Notes: a model not told the origin generated them from the letters alone. 64,000 nt of DNA from Sanguibacter suarezii NBRC 16159 (GCF_001552735.1 NZ_BCRT01000007.1:55716-119715), one strand, 5' to 3'. Shown: positions 34,042 through 44,609, numbered from the stretch's first letter. Translations and numbers: made by a program.

Positions 34042-34603
34042 CGTGACAACGGCATCCGACCTGCAGTCGGTTTCCGCCGCAGTCGTGCCGCAGGCCAAGC
34101 GGTTCCTGCAGACCTGCGCCGAGGTCGCCTCCGGCGCGGCGCCCGAGGCGGCGATCCCGCTGCTGCTGCTGGCCACCTCAGACATCCTCGGAGCAGGTGC
34201 GCGCCTGGGCGCGATGGTCGACGTCGTCCCGTCGGCACGCTTCGAGCCCGACGCCGGTGAAGAGACCGACCTCGACCCCCTGCGTCTGGGCCTGGCCCAG
34301 GTCCTCGAAGGGATCGACGAGTACGTCGAGGTCATCGACCCCGTGCTGGGCGCCGAGCTCGGCGGCTCGTCCATCTCCGCCGACCTCGCCACCATCGCCT
34401 CAGCGCTCACCCAGGGCCTGGCGCACTTCGAGGCGGGCAACGAGATCGAGGCGCTGTGGTGGTGGCAGTTCTCCTACCTGTCCATCTGGGGTGAGCGTGC
34501 CGCGAGCACGCTGCGCGTCCTCCAGCTCATCCTGGGCCACCTGCGCCTGGACGTGGCCGACGACGTCGCCGCCGAGGCGGAGTACGACGCCCTCCAGTCC
34601 TGA
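34034..34603 (+). CDS. DUF5063 protein
   Basis: This 189-residue helical cytoplasmic protein has no known catalytic motif. It occurs directly after recR in many actinobacteria and belongs to DUF5063; [20 protein letters not shown] near its end is characteristic. GTG 34034 overlaps the recR stop by eight bases, indicating translational coupling. Function unknown; the constant link to dnaX-recR suggests a part in DNA maintenance. Confidence 0.85.
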   Translation: MVDVTTASDLQSVSAAVVPQAKRFLQTCAEVASGAAPEAAIPLLLLATSDILGAGARLGAMVDVVPSARFEPDAGEETDLDPLRLGLAQVLEGIDEYVEVIDPVLGAELGGSSISADLATIASALTQGLAHFEAGNEIEALWWWQFSYLSIWGERAASTLRVLQLILGHLRLDVADDVAAEAEYDALQS

Positions 34604-34621
34604 CGGTCAGCCGACCGAGAC

Positions 34622-35737
34622 TCAGGCGACGCGGGTCCCGCGCGTCAGCTTCCCCTGCGGGATCCGCAGCCGCCGCACGGTCAGCGCGATCGCCCCGGCC
34701 CCCAGCAGCAGGTTGATCGCGAGGCCGAGCGGCCACACCGGCGCCGTCGAGGGCACCTGTTCCTCGACCCCGGAGATCTCTGCCGGGCAGCTGGACGAGG
34801 GCTCCGAGGCCCCGTTGCGGGCCACCCGCACGCCTTCGCGGATGCCGCTCAGGGGATCGAGGCGCATGACGTCGAAGGTCTCGTGGCCCGGCGCGGCGTC
34901 GGCCACGACCACGTAGGGGTTCATCGCGAGCAGCCACCACGTGCGCTCGGTGTGCATCACGCGCTCCTGCGTGAACTGCACCTCGCAGGCCGTCACCTCG
35001 CCCGTCGTGGCGTCCCACTCGCTCGCCTGGAGAACGCTCGACTGCTGGGTGCTGGTCATCGGGATGAGAGTGAGCAGGAAGACGATCAGGGTGCCGAAGG
35101 CCAGGGCCGCGACCGTGAGGTAGGACAGCACGGTGGAGCCGGTCGGCTTGGAGACCAGCGCCGAGAAGCCCAACGAGATGGCCGAGACCACCCCCAGCAT
35201 GAGGGTGACGAGCACCAGGGTGCTCAGCACAGCGGTGACCGGGACCCCGCCGGCGAGGAAGGACCAGAGGATGAACGGCACGCTGATGACCAGGAAGGCC
35301 AGCGAGGCCACCCACCCGGCGAGCACCTTGCCGATCGCGATCTCCGCCGAGGTGAGCAGCGTGACCTGAAGGATCGCGAGGGTCCCGGCGATCCGGTCGC
35401 CGTTGATGGCCGCCGAGCTCAAGGTAGGGGTGACCAGCAACCCCATCGACAGGATGAACATGACGTTGAGCCCGAACATGAGCGGACCGGTCTCGATGCT
35501 GCGGGTGCTGTTGGTGGTGACCGTCGTGCTGATGAGCAGGCAGATCGCCCCGACGACGAGGAACCACACACCGAGGGCGACCTTCCACCGGGTCGAGCGC
35601 AGCCGCTGGGTCAGCTCGAGCCGGGCGACCGTACGCACCCCGTGCCAGGACAGCGACCAGTCCCCGCGCGGACGCTGGGCCGGGTGGCCGACGGGGGTGG
35701 GCTTCGTCGCCGGGGCGGCGGGATAGGGGTGGCTCAT
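34622..35737 (-). CDS. ABC transporter permease (ABC-2 type)
   Basis: This 371-residue membrane protein has a cytoplasmic N-terminal 45 residues and six helices, with LWFLVVGAICLLIS-like first helix, INGDRIAGTLAILQVTLLTS and LVSKPTGSTVLSYLTVAALA. A loop of about 100 residues containing two cysteines separates helices five and six. I chose ATG 35737, which overlaps the stop of the ATPase gene by four bases. It probably forms an exporter with that ATPase; the substrate is unknown. Confidence 0.85.
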   Translation of the reverse strand: MSHPYPAAPATKPTPVGHPAQRPRGDWSLSWHGVRTVARLELTQRLRSTRWKVALGVWFLVVGAICLLISTTVTTNSTRSIETGPLMFGLNVMFILSMGLLVTPTLSSAAINGDRIAGTLAILQVTLLTSAEIAIGKVLAGWVASLAFLVISVPFILWSFLAGGVPVTAVLSTLVLVTLMLGVVSAISLGFSALVSKPTGSTVLSYLTVAALAFGTLIVFLLTLIPMTSTQQSSVLQASEWDATTGEVTACEVQFTQERVMHTERTWWLLAMNPYVVVADAAPGHETFDVMRLDPLSGIREGVRVARNGASEPSSSCPAEISGVEEQVPSTAPVWPLGLAINLLLGAGAIALTVRRLRIPQGKLTRGTRVA

Positions 35738-36720
35738 CGTCGGTCCTCGTCGAGGGAGAGATAGGTCTGTTCCAGCGCTCCGCCGGAGGGGGACATGGAC
35801 ACGACCGGGACGCCGGCCACGATCGCGTCGCGCAGCAGCCGGGCCGCTGCTTCCTCGCCGCCGATCTGGATGAGCAGCCCGCCGTCGGCGTGCTCGGCGC
35901 AGGGCAGGTTGACCGACCGGAGCCAGCCGAGCAGCGGCTCCGGGGTCAGCGCCTTGATTCGCCACGTGCGGTGGTGCACGCGCGCCTCGACCACGGACTC
36001 CTGGGCGACGGTCCGCCCGCGGGAGATGAAGACCGCGTCGTCGGCCATCTCGTCGAGCTCGGTGAGGATGTGGCTGGAGACGAGCACGGTCGTGCCGCGG
36101 GCGGCGAGGGAGCGGACCAGGGTACGCAGCTCGATCCGGGAACGAGGGTCCAGCCCGTTGGCGGGCTCGTCGAGGATGAGCACGGCCGGGTCGTGCACGA
36201 GGGCCCGGGCCAGTCCCAGGCGCTGCTTCTGCCCGCGGGAGAGCACGTGCGCGGGGGCGTCGGCGAGGTCGGTCAGGTGCACGGTCGCCAGGAGCTCGGC
36301 GGCGCGCTGGCGTGAGTGCTCCGGGCTCATCCGGTACGTCGCCCCGGTCGTGACGAGCACCTCCCGGGCGGTGAGGGAGTCCCACGTGCCGAAGACGTCG
36401 GGCATCCACCCCACCTGGGATCGGGCCGAATAGTTCTGGGTCACCGGGTCGTGGCCGCCGACGAGGATCCTGCCGGCGTCGGGGGCCAGGAGCCCGGCGA
36501 GCATGAGCATGAGCGTCGTCTTGCCTGAGCCGTTCGGTCCGATGAGCGCGGTGACCGCGCCGCGCCGGGCACGCAGGTCGATGCCGGCCACCGCGGTGAC
36601 CGAGCCGAAGCGGCGCTGCACGCCGTGGGCGATCACCCCGAACTCCGACGACGGGTCCGCGGGCGCGGGGCCGGGGACGATCCCGTAGGCAGGGGACGGG
36701 GAGGGCAGGTCGCTCGTCAT
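35734..36720 (-). CDS. ABC transporter ATP-binding protein
   Basis: This 328-residue ATPase has Walker A IGPNGSGKT, signature LSRGQKQRLGLARAL, Walker B VLILDEPANGLDP and the switch SSHILTEL. The C-terminal 90 residues follow the CcmA/drug-export subfamily pattern. It is the first gene of a two-gene operon with the ABC-2 permease. The ATG lies well clear of the divergent lysC promoter. Confidence 0.93.
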   Translation of the reverse strand: MTSDLPSPSPAYGIVPGPAPADPSSEFGVIAHGVQRRFGSVTAVAGIDLRARRGAVTALIGPNGSGKTTLMLMLAGLLAPDAGRILVGGHDPVTQNYSARSQVGWMPDVFGTWDSLTAREVLVTTGATYRMSPEHSRQRAAELLATVHLTDLADAPAHVLSRGQKQRLGLARALVHDPAVLILDEPANGLDPRSRIELRTLVRSLAARGTTVLVSSHILTELDEMADDAVFISRGRTVAQESVVEARVHHRTWRIKALTPEPLLGWLRSVNLPCAEHADGGLLIQIGGEEAAARLLRDAIVAGVPVVSMSPSGGALEQTYLSLDEDRR

Positions 36721-36811
36721 GGCCGTGATCCTACAACCGCGACGGATCGGGCAAGAGGCCCATGTGGGATCCCGCGGCTGGACGACAGTGGTGTTTGTGC
36801 CTCGTCCCCCC

Positions 36812-36817
36812 TAGACT
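36812..36817 (+). promoter_or_regulatory. Probable -10 box of lysC
   Basis: TAGACT gives a start near 36,824 and a 5' untranslated region of about 60 bases before the GTG. No strong -35 box is visible. Confidence 0.4.
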
Positions 36818-36885
36818 CGGGGCGTTCGGACAGCACCTGGTGGACGTTTAGATCGACGGGACCAGCAACGTAACGGAGCAAGCAC

Positions 36886-38178
36886 GTGGCACTTGTAGTG
36901 CAGAAGTACGGCGGATCATCCGTCTCCGATGCCGAGAGCATCAAGCGCGTAGCCAAGCGGATCGCCGAGTACAAGCGGGCCGGGAACGACGTCGTCGTCG
37001 TGGTCTCCGCGATGGGCGACACGACCGACGAGCTCATCGACCTCGCCCAGCAGGTCACCCCGCTGCCTCCCTCGCGGGAGATGGACATCCTCCTCACCGC
37101 AGGTGAGCGCATCTCGATGTCCCTGCTGGCGATGGCCATCAACAACCTGGGCGTCAAGGCGAAGTCCTTCACCGGCCAGCAGGCCGGTCTGATCACCGAC
37201 GCCGTGCACGGCAAGGCGCGCATCGTCGACGTCGTGCCGGGGCGCATCCGGGAGACCATCGAGAAGGGCTCGGTCGCGATCGTCGCCGGGTTCCAGGGGG
37301 TCACCCTCAACACCAACGACGTCACGACGCTGGGACGCGGAGGCTCCGACACGACCGCCGTCGCGCTCGCCGCCGGCCTCGGCGCCGACGTCTGCGAGAT
37401 CTACACCGACGTGGACGGCATCTTCACCGCCGACCCGCGCATCGTCCCCTCGGCCCGCAAGGTCGACCGCATCACCTACGAGGAGATGCTCGAGATGGCG
37501 GCCAGCGGCGCGAAGATCCTCGCGCTGCGGTGCGTGGAGTACGCCCGCCGCTACAACGTCCCCATCCACGTCCGGTCCTCGTTCTCGGGCAAGGAAGGGA
37601 CCCTCGTCACCGCCATCCCCGCGCCCGCCGCGGCCAGCCAGAGCGCAGGAGAAGAAGCCATGGAAGACCCGATCATCTCTGGAGTCGCGCACGACCGCAG
37701 CGAGGCCAAGATCACCGTCGTGGGCGTCCCCGACGTCCCCGGCACCGCCGCTCGCATCTTCGAGGTCGTGGCGAGCGCCGGCGCGAACATCGACATGATC
37801 GTCCAGAACGTCTCCGCAGCCTCGACCGGCCTGACCGACATCTCCTTCACCCTCCCCGAGGACGACGGCCCGATCGCGATGACCGCGCTCAACGCGGTCC
37901 GCGAGGAGATCGGCTTCGGATCGCTGCAGTACGACGACCAGATCGGCAAGATCTCCCTCGTCGGGGCGGGCATGAAGTCGCACCCCGGAGTCTCCGCCCG
38001 CCTCTTCGGCGCGCTGCGCGACGCCGGGATCAACATCGAGATGATCACCACCTCGGAGATCCGCATCTCCGTGGTCACCCGCGAGGACAGCCTGGACGAC
38101 GCCGTGCGCGCCGTGCACTCCGCCTTCGGCCTGGACGGCGAGGGCGAGGCCGTCGTCTACGGCGGCACCGGCCGCTGA
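36886..38178 (+). CDS. lysC: Aspartate kinase (alpha subunit; beta subunit starts inside)
   Basis: This 430-residue enzyme phosphorylates aspartate, the first step to lysine, threonine and methionine. [20 protein letters not shown] opens the kinase domain and [18 protein letters not shown] follows near 146-163. Two ACT domains occupy 270-425. An in-frame ATG at 37660 with AGGAGA upstream would make a 172-residue regulatory subunit, as in the alpha2beta2 enzyme of Corynebacterium glutamicum. GTG 36886 is preceded by GGAG. It is transcribed with asd. Feedback inhibition by lysine plus threonine is expected from the family. Confidence 0.97.
   Translation: MALVVQKYGGSSVSDAESIKRVAKRIAEYKRAGNDVVVVVSAMGDTTDELIDLAQQVTPLPPSREMDILLTAGERISMSLLAMAINNLGVKAKSFTGQQAGLITDAVHGKARIVDVVPGRIRETIEKGSVAIVAGFQGVTLNTNDVTTLGRGGSDTTAVALAAGLGADVCEIYTDVDGIFTADPRIVPSARKVDRITYEEMLEMAASGAKILALRCVEYARRYNVPIHVRSSFSGKEGTLVTAIPAPAAASQSAGEEAMEDPIISGVAHDRSEAKITVVGVPDVPGTAARIFEVVASAGANIDMIVQNVSAASTGLTDISFTLPEDDGPIAMTALNAVREEIGFGSLQYDDQIGKISLVGAGMKSHPGVSARLFGALRDAGINIEMITTSEIRISVVTREDSLDDAVRAVHSAFGLDGEGEAVVYGGTGR
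37660..38178 (+). CDS. lysC: Aspartate kinase beta subunit (internal in-frame start)
   Basis: ATG 37660 in the lysC frame is preceded by AGGAGA at seven bases. The product would have 172 residues, the length of the C. glutamicum beta subunit, and contain just the two ACT domains starting [20 protein letters not shown]. It is a start within a gene, not a separate locus. Confidence 0.7.
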   Translation: MEDPIISGVAHDRSEAKITVVGVPDVPGTAARIFEVVASAGANIDMIVQNVSAASTGLTDISFTLPEDDGPIAMTALNAVREEIGFGSLQYDDQIGKISLVGAGMKSHPGVSARLFGALRDAGINIEMITTSEIRISVVTREDSLDDAVRAVHSAFGLDGEGEAVVYGGTGR

Positions 38179-38192
38179 CCGCGCCCCCCGTC

Positions 38193-38223
38193 GCGCGACG
38201 GCGCGTCTTCCGCGCCGTCGCGC
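38193..38223 (+). other. 13-bp hairpin between lysC and asd
   Basis: GCGCGACGGCGCG pairs with CGCGCCGTCGCGC around a TCTTC loop, 15 bases after the lysC stop. It may be a terminator or an mRNA-stabilising element that adjusts the lysC to asd ratio. Confidence 0.5.
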
Positions 38224-38261
38224 CTCCCGCTCGCCGCGGCGAGCGTCATCATCTGCTGTGA

Positions 38262-39341
<1,080 letters not shown>

Positions 39342-39429
39342 CCCCCCTCCGCTGAGAGCACGAAAACGCGCGTGTCGCCCCGGCGTTTCGCGTACAGGAT
39401 CGTGCACTCAGCGGGGGCGGGGCTTGTGT

Positions 39430-39435
39430 TAGCCT
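39430..39435 (+). promoter_or_regulatory. -10 box of the aro leader transcript
   Basis: TAGCCT (TANNNT) sits six bases upstream of the leader-peptide GTG at 39442, so the leader is probably translated from the very 5' end of the mRNA. Confidence 0.5.
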
Positions 39436-39441
39436 CGACGC

Positions 39442-39510
39442 GTGACCGGACATCGTTCGTATTGGCGCTTTACGCTGGCTCTTGGTGGAGCTCAGCGGGC
39501 GATCGCCTGA
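39442..39510 (+). CDS. Aromatic amino acid leader peptide upstream of DAHP synthase
   Basis: A 22-codon frame from GTG to TGA contains SYWRF: one codon each for Tyr, Trp and Phe within five codons, the three end products of the pathway started by the downstream enzyme. It is followed at 26 bases by a GC-rich hairpin. This is the layout of ribosome-mediated attenuation. I recall comparable short leaders before aro and trp genes in actinobacteria; this one was not checked against any. Confidence 0.65.
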   Translation: MTGHRSYWRFTLALGGAQRAIA

Positions 39511-39535
39511 CCAACTTTCCACCCGGAGCCAGCAC

Positions 39536-39565
39536 AGGGCCTCGACGCGTATGCGTTGTGGCCCT
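39536..39565 (+). terminator. Attenuator-like hairpin in the aro leader
   Basis: AGGGCC (39536-39541) pairs with GGCCCT (39560-39565), with an inner ACGC/GCGT helix, and the sequence TCGTCGTTT follows. A competing structure with the leader ORF was not worked out. Confidence 0.5.
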
Positions 39566-39668
39566 TCGTCGTTTCAGACGGGCCGACTCCGTGACACCGG
39601 TAGGCCGCTGCGGCTCCGTCTGAGCGCCCCCTCAGACCACAGACCCGCCAGATTCGGAGCCTCACCTC

Positions 39669-40787
39669 GTGTCCACCCCCACGCTCACGCAGCCACTCTC
39701 ACCCTCGGAGATCGACATGGATTCCCAGCGCACCAACGACCTGCGCATCCGTGCGCTCGATCCGCTGCCCGCCCCGGCCGACATGCTCGCCGAGCTCCCG
39801 CTCTCCCCGGAGGCGGCAGACCTCGTCGCCCGCAGCCGCGAGGGCGTGCGCACCATCATGAACGGCACCGACGACCGGCTCCTCGTCGTCGTCGGGCCGT
39901 GCTCGGTGCACGACCCGGTCGCCGCTCTCGACTACGCGCGCCGCCTCGCCGCCCTCGAGCGCGAGCTGGCGCAGGACCTGTGCATCGTCATGCGCGTGTA
40001 CTTCGAGAAGCCACGCACCACGGTCGGGTGGAAGGGACTCATCAACGACCCCGGCATGGACAACACCTTCGACGTCCACCGCGGGCTGCGCCTCGCCCGT
40101 GAGGTGCTGCTCGGCGTGCTCGCCGAGGGTGTCCCGGCCGCGTGCGAGTTCCTCGAGCCGACCAGTCCGCAGTACATCGCCGACGCCGTCTCCTGGGGCG
40201 CGATCGGCGCCCGCAACCCCGAGAGCCAGGTCCACCGCCAGCTCGCCTCCGGCGTCTCGATGCCCGTGGGCTTCAAGAACGCGACCGACGGCGACGTCCA
40301 GGCGGCCGTCGACGGCTGCGTGACGGCCGCGGCAGAGCACACCTTCTTCGGGATCGACGCGCAGGGCCGGGCCGCCGCGGTCGCCACGACCGGCAACCCG
40401 GACTGCCACGTCATCCTGCGGGGTGGGCGCGGGGGACCGAACTACGACGACGCCTCCGTCGCCGCTGCCCTCGACGTCGTCACCGCGGCGGGCCTCGAGC
40501 CTCGCCTGATGATCGACGCGAGCCACGGCAACTCCGGCAAGTCCCACGTCCGTCAGGCCGAGGTGGTCCGCGAGATCGCCGGGTCCGTCGCGGCCGGGAA
40601 CGACGGTGTCGCCGGGATCATGATCGAGAGCTTCCTCGTGGCGGGGGCGCAGAAGCCCGCGGCCGAGGGCCTCACGTACGGGCAGTCCGTCACGGACGCG
40701 TGCATCGACTGGGACACCACGGCAGACCTGCTCCGAGAGCTCGCCGCCGCAGCTCGCAGTCGCCGTGCGGTAGGCGCCGGACGCTAG
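39669..40787 (+). CDS. aroG: 3-deoxy-7-phosphoheptulonate (DAHP) synthase, class I
   Basis: This 372-residue enzyme joins phosphoenolpyruvate and erythrose 4-phosphate, the first step of the shikimate pathway. RTNDLRIRALDPLPAP, LLVVVGPCSVHDPVAALDYA, MRVYFEKPRTTVGWKGLIND and IDASHGNSGKSH identify the AroG/AroF/AroH type. GTG 39669 is assumed; ATG 39717 is a later alternative that would lose 16 residues. The leader peptide upstream suggests control by aromatic amino acid supply in addition to feedback inhibition. The symbol could equally be aroF. Confidence 0.95.
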   Translation: MSTPTLTQPLSPSEIDMDSQRTNDLRIRALDPLPAPADMLAELPLSPEAADLVARSREGVRTIMNGTDDRLLVVVGPCSVHDPVAALDYARRLAALERELAQDLCIVMRVYFEKPRTTVGWKGLINDPGMDNTFDVHRGLRLAREVLLGVLAEGVPAACEFLEPTSPQYIADAVSWGAIGARNPESQVHRQLASGVSMPVGFKNATDGDVQAAVDGCVTAAAEHTFFGIDAQGRAAAVATTGNPDCHVILRGGRGGPNYDDASVAAALDVVTAAGLEPRLMIDASHGNSGKSHVRQAEVVREIAGSVAAGNDGVAGIMIESFLVAGAQKPAAEGLTYGQSVTDACIDWDTTADLLRELAAAARSRRAVGAGR

Positions 40788-40905
40788 TGGTGCGGTGGGC
40801 GGCCGGCGGGCCGCCCACCCGGCAGAGGGGGAACCCACCGACGGGCCGCACCACCTGTCTGCGAGGGCTCGCGACCGGTAGAACCCGGCAGTACTGTCGG
40901 TGTGT

Positions 40906-42462
40906 GTGAGCGACATGTGGATCACCGTGGTGGTGCTTCTGGTCGCGGTGGTCGTCTTCGTGGCCAACAAGATCCCGGTCGGCATCGTCGCTGTCGGGGT
41001 CGCCCTCGCGCTGTACCTCACCGGAGTTCTCACCGTCGAGCAGGTCTTCGCAGGCTTCGGCGACCCTGTCGTCATCTTCATCGCGGCGTTGTTCGTGGTG
41101 AGCGACGGGCTTGATGCCTCAGGTGTGACGGCATGGGCTGGGCAGCGCCTGGTCGAGAGAGCCGGCGGGGACCAGCGCAAGCTGCTCGTGCTCATCATGG
41201 CGGTGGTCGCCGTGGTGACCGCGTTGATCAGCGTCAACGGCGCCGTCGCCGCCCTGCTGCCGCTCGTGGTCGTGACGGCCGTCAGGCTGCACCTCAGCCC
41301 CTCGCGGCTCCTCATCCCGCTGGCCTTCGGGGCGCACGCCGGGTCCCTGCTCGTCCTGACCGGTACGCCGGTCAACGTGCTGGTCTCGGAGATCGCCGCA
41401 GGGGCCGGTCACGGCACCTTCGGATTCTTCGAGTTCGCGCTGGTGGGGATCCCTCTCGTGATCGGGACGATCCTCATCACGGTGACCCTCGGTCCTCGGC
41501 TGCTCCCTGCCCGCACGGCTGACTCGATCCCGAGGGACCTGAGCCAGCACGCCAACATCCTGGCCATGCAGTACGCCGTGCCCGAGGACATCGACCTGAT
41601 CAGCCGGGAGCACGGCGTCTCCGAGGTCGTGGTCGCACCGCGTTCAGAGCTCATCGGCCAGACGGTGTTCCCGGGGATGATCACCGAGAGCGGTGACCTT
41701 CTCATCGTGGCGATCCAGCGGGGAGGGGAGAACCTCGGCAAGACGGTGCTGGCAGCCGGGGACGCCTTGCTGCTGCGCGGTCCGTGGGAGGCGCTCGACA
41801 TCAACACCACGGACTCCGCCGTCATCGTCGTGGACTCCCCGCAGATGATCCGCCGTCAGGCCGTGCCGCTGGGCCCCAGGGCCAAGCCCGCCCTGATCAT
41901 CGTGGCGGCGATGGTCGTGCTGCTCGCCTCCGGCATCGTCCCAGCGTCGATCGCCGCGGTGCTGGCCGCGTGCGCCATGGTCCTCGCGCGGGTGGTGACC
42001 GTCGCTGAGGCGCACCGATCCATCTCGTGGACCACGTTGCTGCTGGTGGGAGGCATGATCCCGTTGTCCGTCGCGATGGAGGAGACTGGGGTGGCCGAGT
42101 CCCTGGCGACCTCCCTCATCACCCTTGTCGGTGCGGACCAGCCGCATCTGCTGATCCTGGGGATCTCGGTGGTCACACTCGTCCTGGGTCAGCTCATCAG
42201 CAACATGGCCACTGCGCTGATCATCGCCCCGATCGCGGTGGCCGTCGCCCTCGACGCGGGGCTGTCGCCCCTGCCCCTGCTCATGGCGGTGACCGTCTCG
42301 GCCGCGGCAGCCTTCTTGACGCCCGTGGCGACCCCGGCCAACACGATGGTCCTGGGACCGGGCGGGTATCGCTTCGGGGACTACTGGAAGCTCGGGCTGC
42401 CGCTCGCGGCATTCTTCGTCGTGGTGGCGACCTTCCTGGTGCCCGTCATCTGGCCGTTCTGA
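40906..42462 (+). CDS. SLC13/DASS-type anion permease with central TrkA-C domain
   Basis: This 518-residue membrane protein has about 11 helices in two halves (about 5-205 and 320-515). They are separated by a soluble TrkA_C-like domain (HGVSEVVVAPRSELIGQTVF, then GDLLIVAIQRGGENLGKTVL). TGTPVNVLVSEIA and TPVATPANTMVLGPGGYRFG are the paired SLC13 signatures. The substrate is probably a dicarboxylate, sulfate or similar anion. GTG 40906 lies eight bases after TACTGT (40892-40897); ATG 40915 is an alternative. Confidence 0.87.
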   Translation: MSDMWITVVVLLVAVVVFVANKIPVGIVAVGVALALYLTGVLTVEQVFAGFGDPVVIFIAALFVVSDGLDASGVTAWAGQRLVERAGGDQRKLLVLIMAVVAVVTALISVNGAVAALLPLVVVTAVRLHLSPSRLLIPLAFGAHAGSLLVLTGTPVNVLVSEIAAGAGHGTFGFFEFALVGIPLVIGTILITVTLGPRLLPARTADSIPRDLSQHANILAMQYAVPEDIDLISREHGVSEVVVAPRSELIGQTVFPGMITESGDLLIVAIQRGGENLGKTVLAAGDALLLRGPWEALDINTTDSAVIVVDSPQMIRRQAVPLGPRAKPALIIVAAMVVLLASGIVPASIAAVLAACAMVLARVVTVAEAHRSISWTTLLLVGGMIPLSVAMEETGVAESLATSLITLVGADQPHLLILGISVVTLVLGQLISNMATALIIAPIAVAVALDAGLSPLPLLMAVTVSAAAAFLTPVATPANTMVLGPGGYRFGDYWKLGLPLAAFFVVVATFLVPVIWPF

Positions 42463-42551
42463 AGTGTCGGAGGGTGGCTGCCGTAGGTACGGTGGTCTGG
42501 TCCAGGCCGCTCCGCGTGCCGACCGTCTGACGGATGATGGAGGCAACGACC

Positions 42552-43031
42552 ATGAAGAAGCGCACAGTGGTGCGGTGGGGTCTCGGAGCGGTGATCGCGA
42601 CGACCGCGCTCGTCGGCTGCGGCAACGACGGCATCGACGGGGAGCCGATCGAAAGCCCGGGTGAGGCCACGAGCGCCGACCCGGACTACGTCCGTGGCAC
42701 GCCGGAGGGAGTCTCGGTCCCCGCCGACGCCGGGGCAGGTGCTGGATGGGTCGCGGACCGTGAGCGCGAGCTGTGGGTGATGACCATCAGCTCCAGCTCC
42801 AACCCTCTCGTGGCCACCGCGGCGACCGCGGACGGCCAGACGATCACCATCACCCTCGAGATGGCTGACGCCGATGGGCCCGCCACCAACGACCTCGCAC
42901 CCACGACCTCCTACGTCGAGGTGCCTGACGGGGTCGACGTCGACTCACCGGTGACGGTGAACCTGGGCGAGCTGGGGACCGCGGAGATCATGGATCCGGA
43001 CAACCCCGGCTGGTTGCTGGACAACTCCTGA
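42552..43031 (+). CDS. Unrecognised small lipoprotein
   Basis: This 159-residue protein has a KKR-type signal peptide ending in TALVGC (lipobox), so it should be anchored outside the membrane. The mature part is acidic, with no family I recognise. GGAGG eight bases before ATG 42552 fixes the start; two earlier ATGs in frame lack one. A TACGGT about 60 bases upstream may be the promoter. It follows the permease but need not be co-transcribed. Confidence 0.75.
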   Translation: MKKRTVVRWGLGAVIATTALVGCGNDGIDGEPIESPGEATSADPDYVRGTPEGVSVPADAGAGAGWVADRERELWVMTISSSSNPLVATAATADGQTITITLEMADADGPATNDLAPTTSYVEVPDGVDVDSPVTVNLGELGTAEIMDPDNPGWLLDNS

Positions 43032-43038
43032 CCCGTTG

Positions 43039-43080
43039 CACGACGACGGCCCACCGGAGAACCGGTGGGCCGTCGTCGTG
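43039..43080. terminator. Bidirectional terminator between lipoprotein and DHA2 transporter genes
   Basis: A 19-bp perfect stem, CACGACGACGGCCCACCGG with its complement, closes on an AGAA loop between two convergent stop codons. Confidence 0.85.
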
Positions 43081-43100
43081 CAGGGGGTGTCTCAGGCTGG

Positions 43101-44588
43101 TCAGCCCACGTGGACGACGTCCGGTGCGTCGAGCAGGTCCTTCTTGGACATGGAGATGAGGAAGAAGGAGATCGGCGCGGCGCACAGGATGAGGGCGCCG
43201 GCCCAGACGAAGGCGACCGAGTAGCCGTCGACGAGGGCTTCCATCTGCGCCGACCCGGAGGTCACCGAGGTGGTGACCGCAGCGGCGTAGAAGGCGGTGA
43301 TGAGCGCTGTGCCGATCGACCCGCCGATCTGCTGGGCGGAGGAGACCGCGGCGCTGGCCACGCCGGCGTCGTGCTCGTCCACGCCGGACAGGGCGACGTT
43401 CTGCAGCGGCACGAAGAGGCATGCCAGGCCGATGCCGAGCAGCACGACGCCGGGCAGCACCTGGGCGGCGAAGTTGCCCTCGACGGTCACGAAGGCTGCC
43501 ATGTAGAACAGTCCGGCGGCCGCGATGATCGGACCGACGGTCATCGGCAGGCGCACGCCGACCTGGGGCAGCACCTTGGACAGCAGCGGGGCGCAGATCA
43601 TGATGGTCACGGTCATCGGCAGCGAGGCGACGCCGGCGATCACGGGGGAGTAGCCCAGGACGATCTGGAAGTAGAAGGTCAGGAAGAGCAGGCCACCCAG
43701 CAGTGCGGCGCCGGTCAGCGTCGCGACGAGGAAGGCTCCACCGCGGGCCTTGTGCGCGAGCACGCGCAGCGGGAGCAGCGGGTGGTTGGAGCGGGACTCG
43801 ACCCGCACGAAGGCGAGGAGCAGGACGACCCCGAGGGCGAGGAAGACGAGCGTCTGGGGCCGGCCCCAGCCGTTCTCCGCCTGAGCGAAGCCGTAGACGA
43901 GGGAACCCAGGCCGGCGACGACGAGGACGGCACCGGGGATGTCGTAGCGGGTGTCTCCGTGCGCGCGGCTCTCACGGATGAGCGGGAACCCGGCGATGAC
44001 CGCGACAGCGGCGATCGGGATGTTGACGAGCAGGCACCAGTGCCAGCTGACGTACTCGGTGAGCACCCCACCCAGGACCAGGCCGATCGCGGCACCACCA
44101 CCGGCGATCGCACCGAAGACGGCGAATGCCTTGATGCGGTCCTTGCCGGAGGGGAAGGTGATCGTCAGGATGGCCAGCGCCGCAGGGGCGAGCAGGGCGG
44201 CGAAGGCGCCCTGGAGCCCACGAGCGGCGAGCAGCATCTCCGTGGAGGTGGCGAAGCCGCCGATCCCGGAGGCGATGGCGAAGCCGATCATGCCGGTCAT
44301 GAAGGTGCGCTTGCGCCCCCAGTAGTCGGCGATGCGCCCGCCGAGCAGCAGCAGCGAGCCGAAGGCCAGGGCGTAGATGGTGACGACCCAGGTGCGGTCG
44401 CCGTCGGACATGCCCAGGTCGAGCTGAGCGGCGGGCAGGGCGATGTTCACGATGGTCCCGTCGAGGACCACCATGAGCTGGGTGAGGGAGATCACGGCGA
44501 GGAGCCACCACCGACGGGGGTGGGCGGAGGCGTGCTCGGGCGGGTGATCGATCGTCTCGGTGGGAGACAGGGGTGCTGCAGACGTCAT
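43101..44588 (-). CDS. DHA2-family (EmrB/QacA-like) MFS multidrug transporter
   Basis: This 495-residue transporter has about 14 helices. Signatures are MVVLDGTIVNIALPAAQLDL (motif D1), GGRIADYWGRKRTFMTGMIG (motif A) and IGLVLGGVLTEYVSWHWCLL (motif C, antiporter type), then FLINIPI-like LLVNIPIAAVAV. It would expel toxic organic compounds using the proton gradient. It is divergent from a TetR-type gene across 53 bp containing a palindrome, the usual repressor-pump pair. Confidence 0.94.
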   Translation of the reverse strand: MTSAAPLSPTETIDHPPEHASAHPRRWWLLAVISLTQLMVVLDGTIVNIALPAAQLDLGMSDGDRTWVVTIYALAFGSLLLLGGRIADYWGRKRTFMTGMIGFAIASGIGGFATSTEMLLAARGLQGAFAALLAPAALAILTITFPSGKDRIKAFAVFGAIAGGGAAIGLVLGGVLTEYVSWHWCLLVNIPIAAVAVIAGFPLIRESRAHGDTRYDIPGAVLVVAGLGSLVYGFAQAENGWGRPQTLVFLALGVVLLLAFVRVESRSNHPLLPLRVLAHKARGGAFLVATLTGAALLGGLLFLTFYFQIVLGYSPVIAGVASLPMTVTIMICAPLLSKVLPQVGVRLPMTVGPIIAAAGLFYMAAFVTVEGNFAAQVLPGVVLLGIGLACLFVPLQNVALSGVDEHDAGVASAAVSSAQQIGGSIGTALITAFYAAAVTTSVTSGSAQMEALVDGYSVAFVWAGALILCAAPISFFLISMSKKDLLDAPDVVHVG

Positions 44589-44609
44589 GAAGTCAATAAT
44601 CCTTTACGG

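Larger units (their letters stand above)
39342..39668. other. Leader region of the DAHP synthase gene
   Basis: This 327-bp region contains a -10 box (39430-39435), a 22-codon leader peptide with Tyr-Trp-Phe codons (39442-39510), a hairpin (39536-39565) and then about 100 bases of unassigned sequence before the GTG at 39669. Confidence 0.55.
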
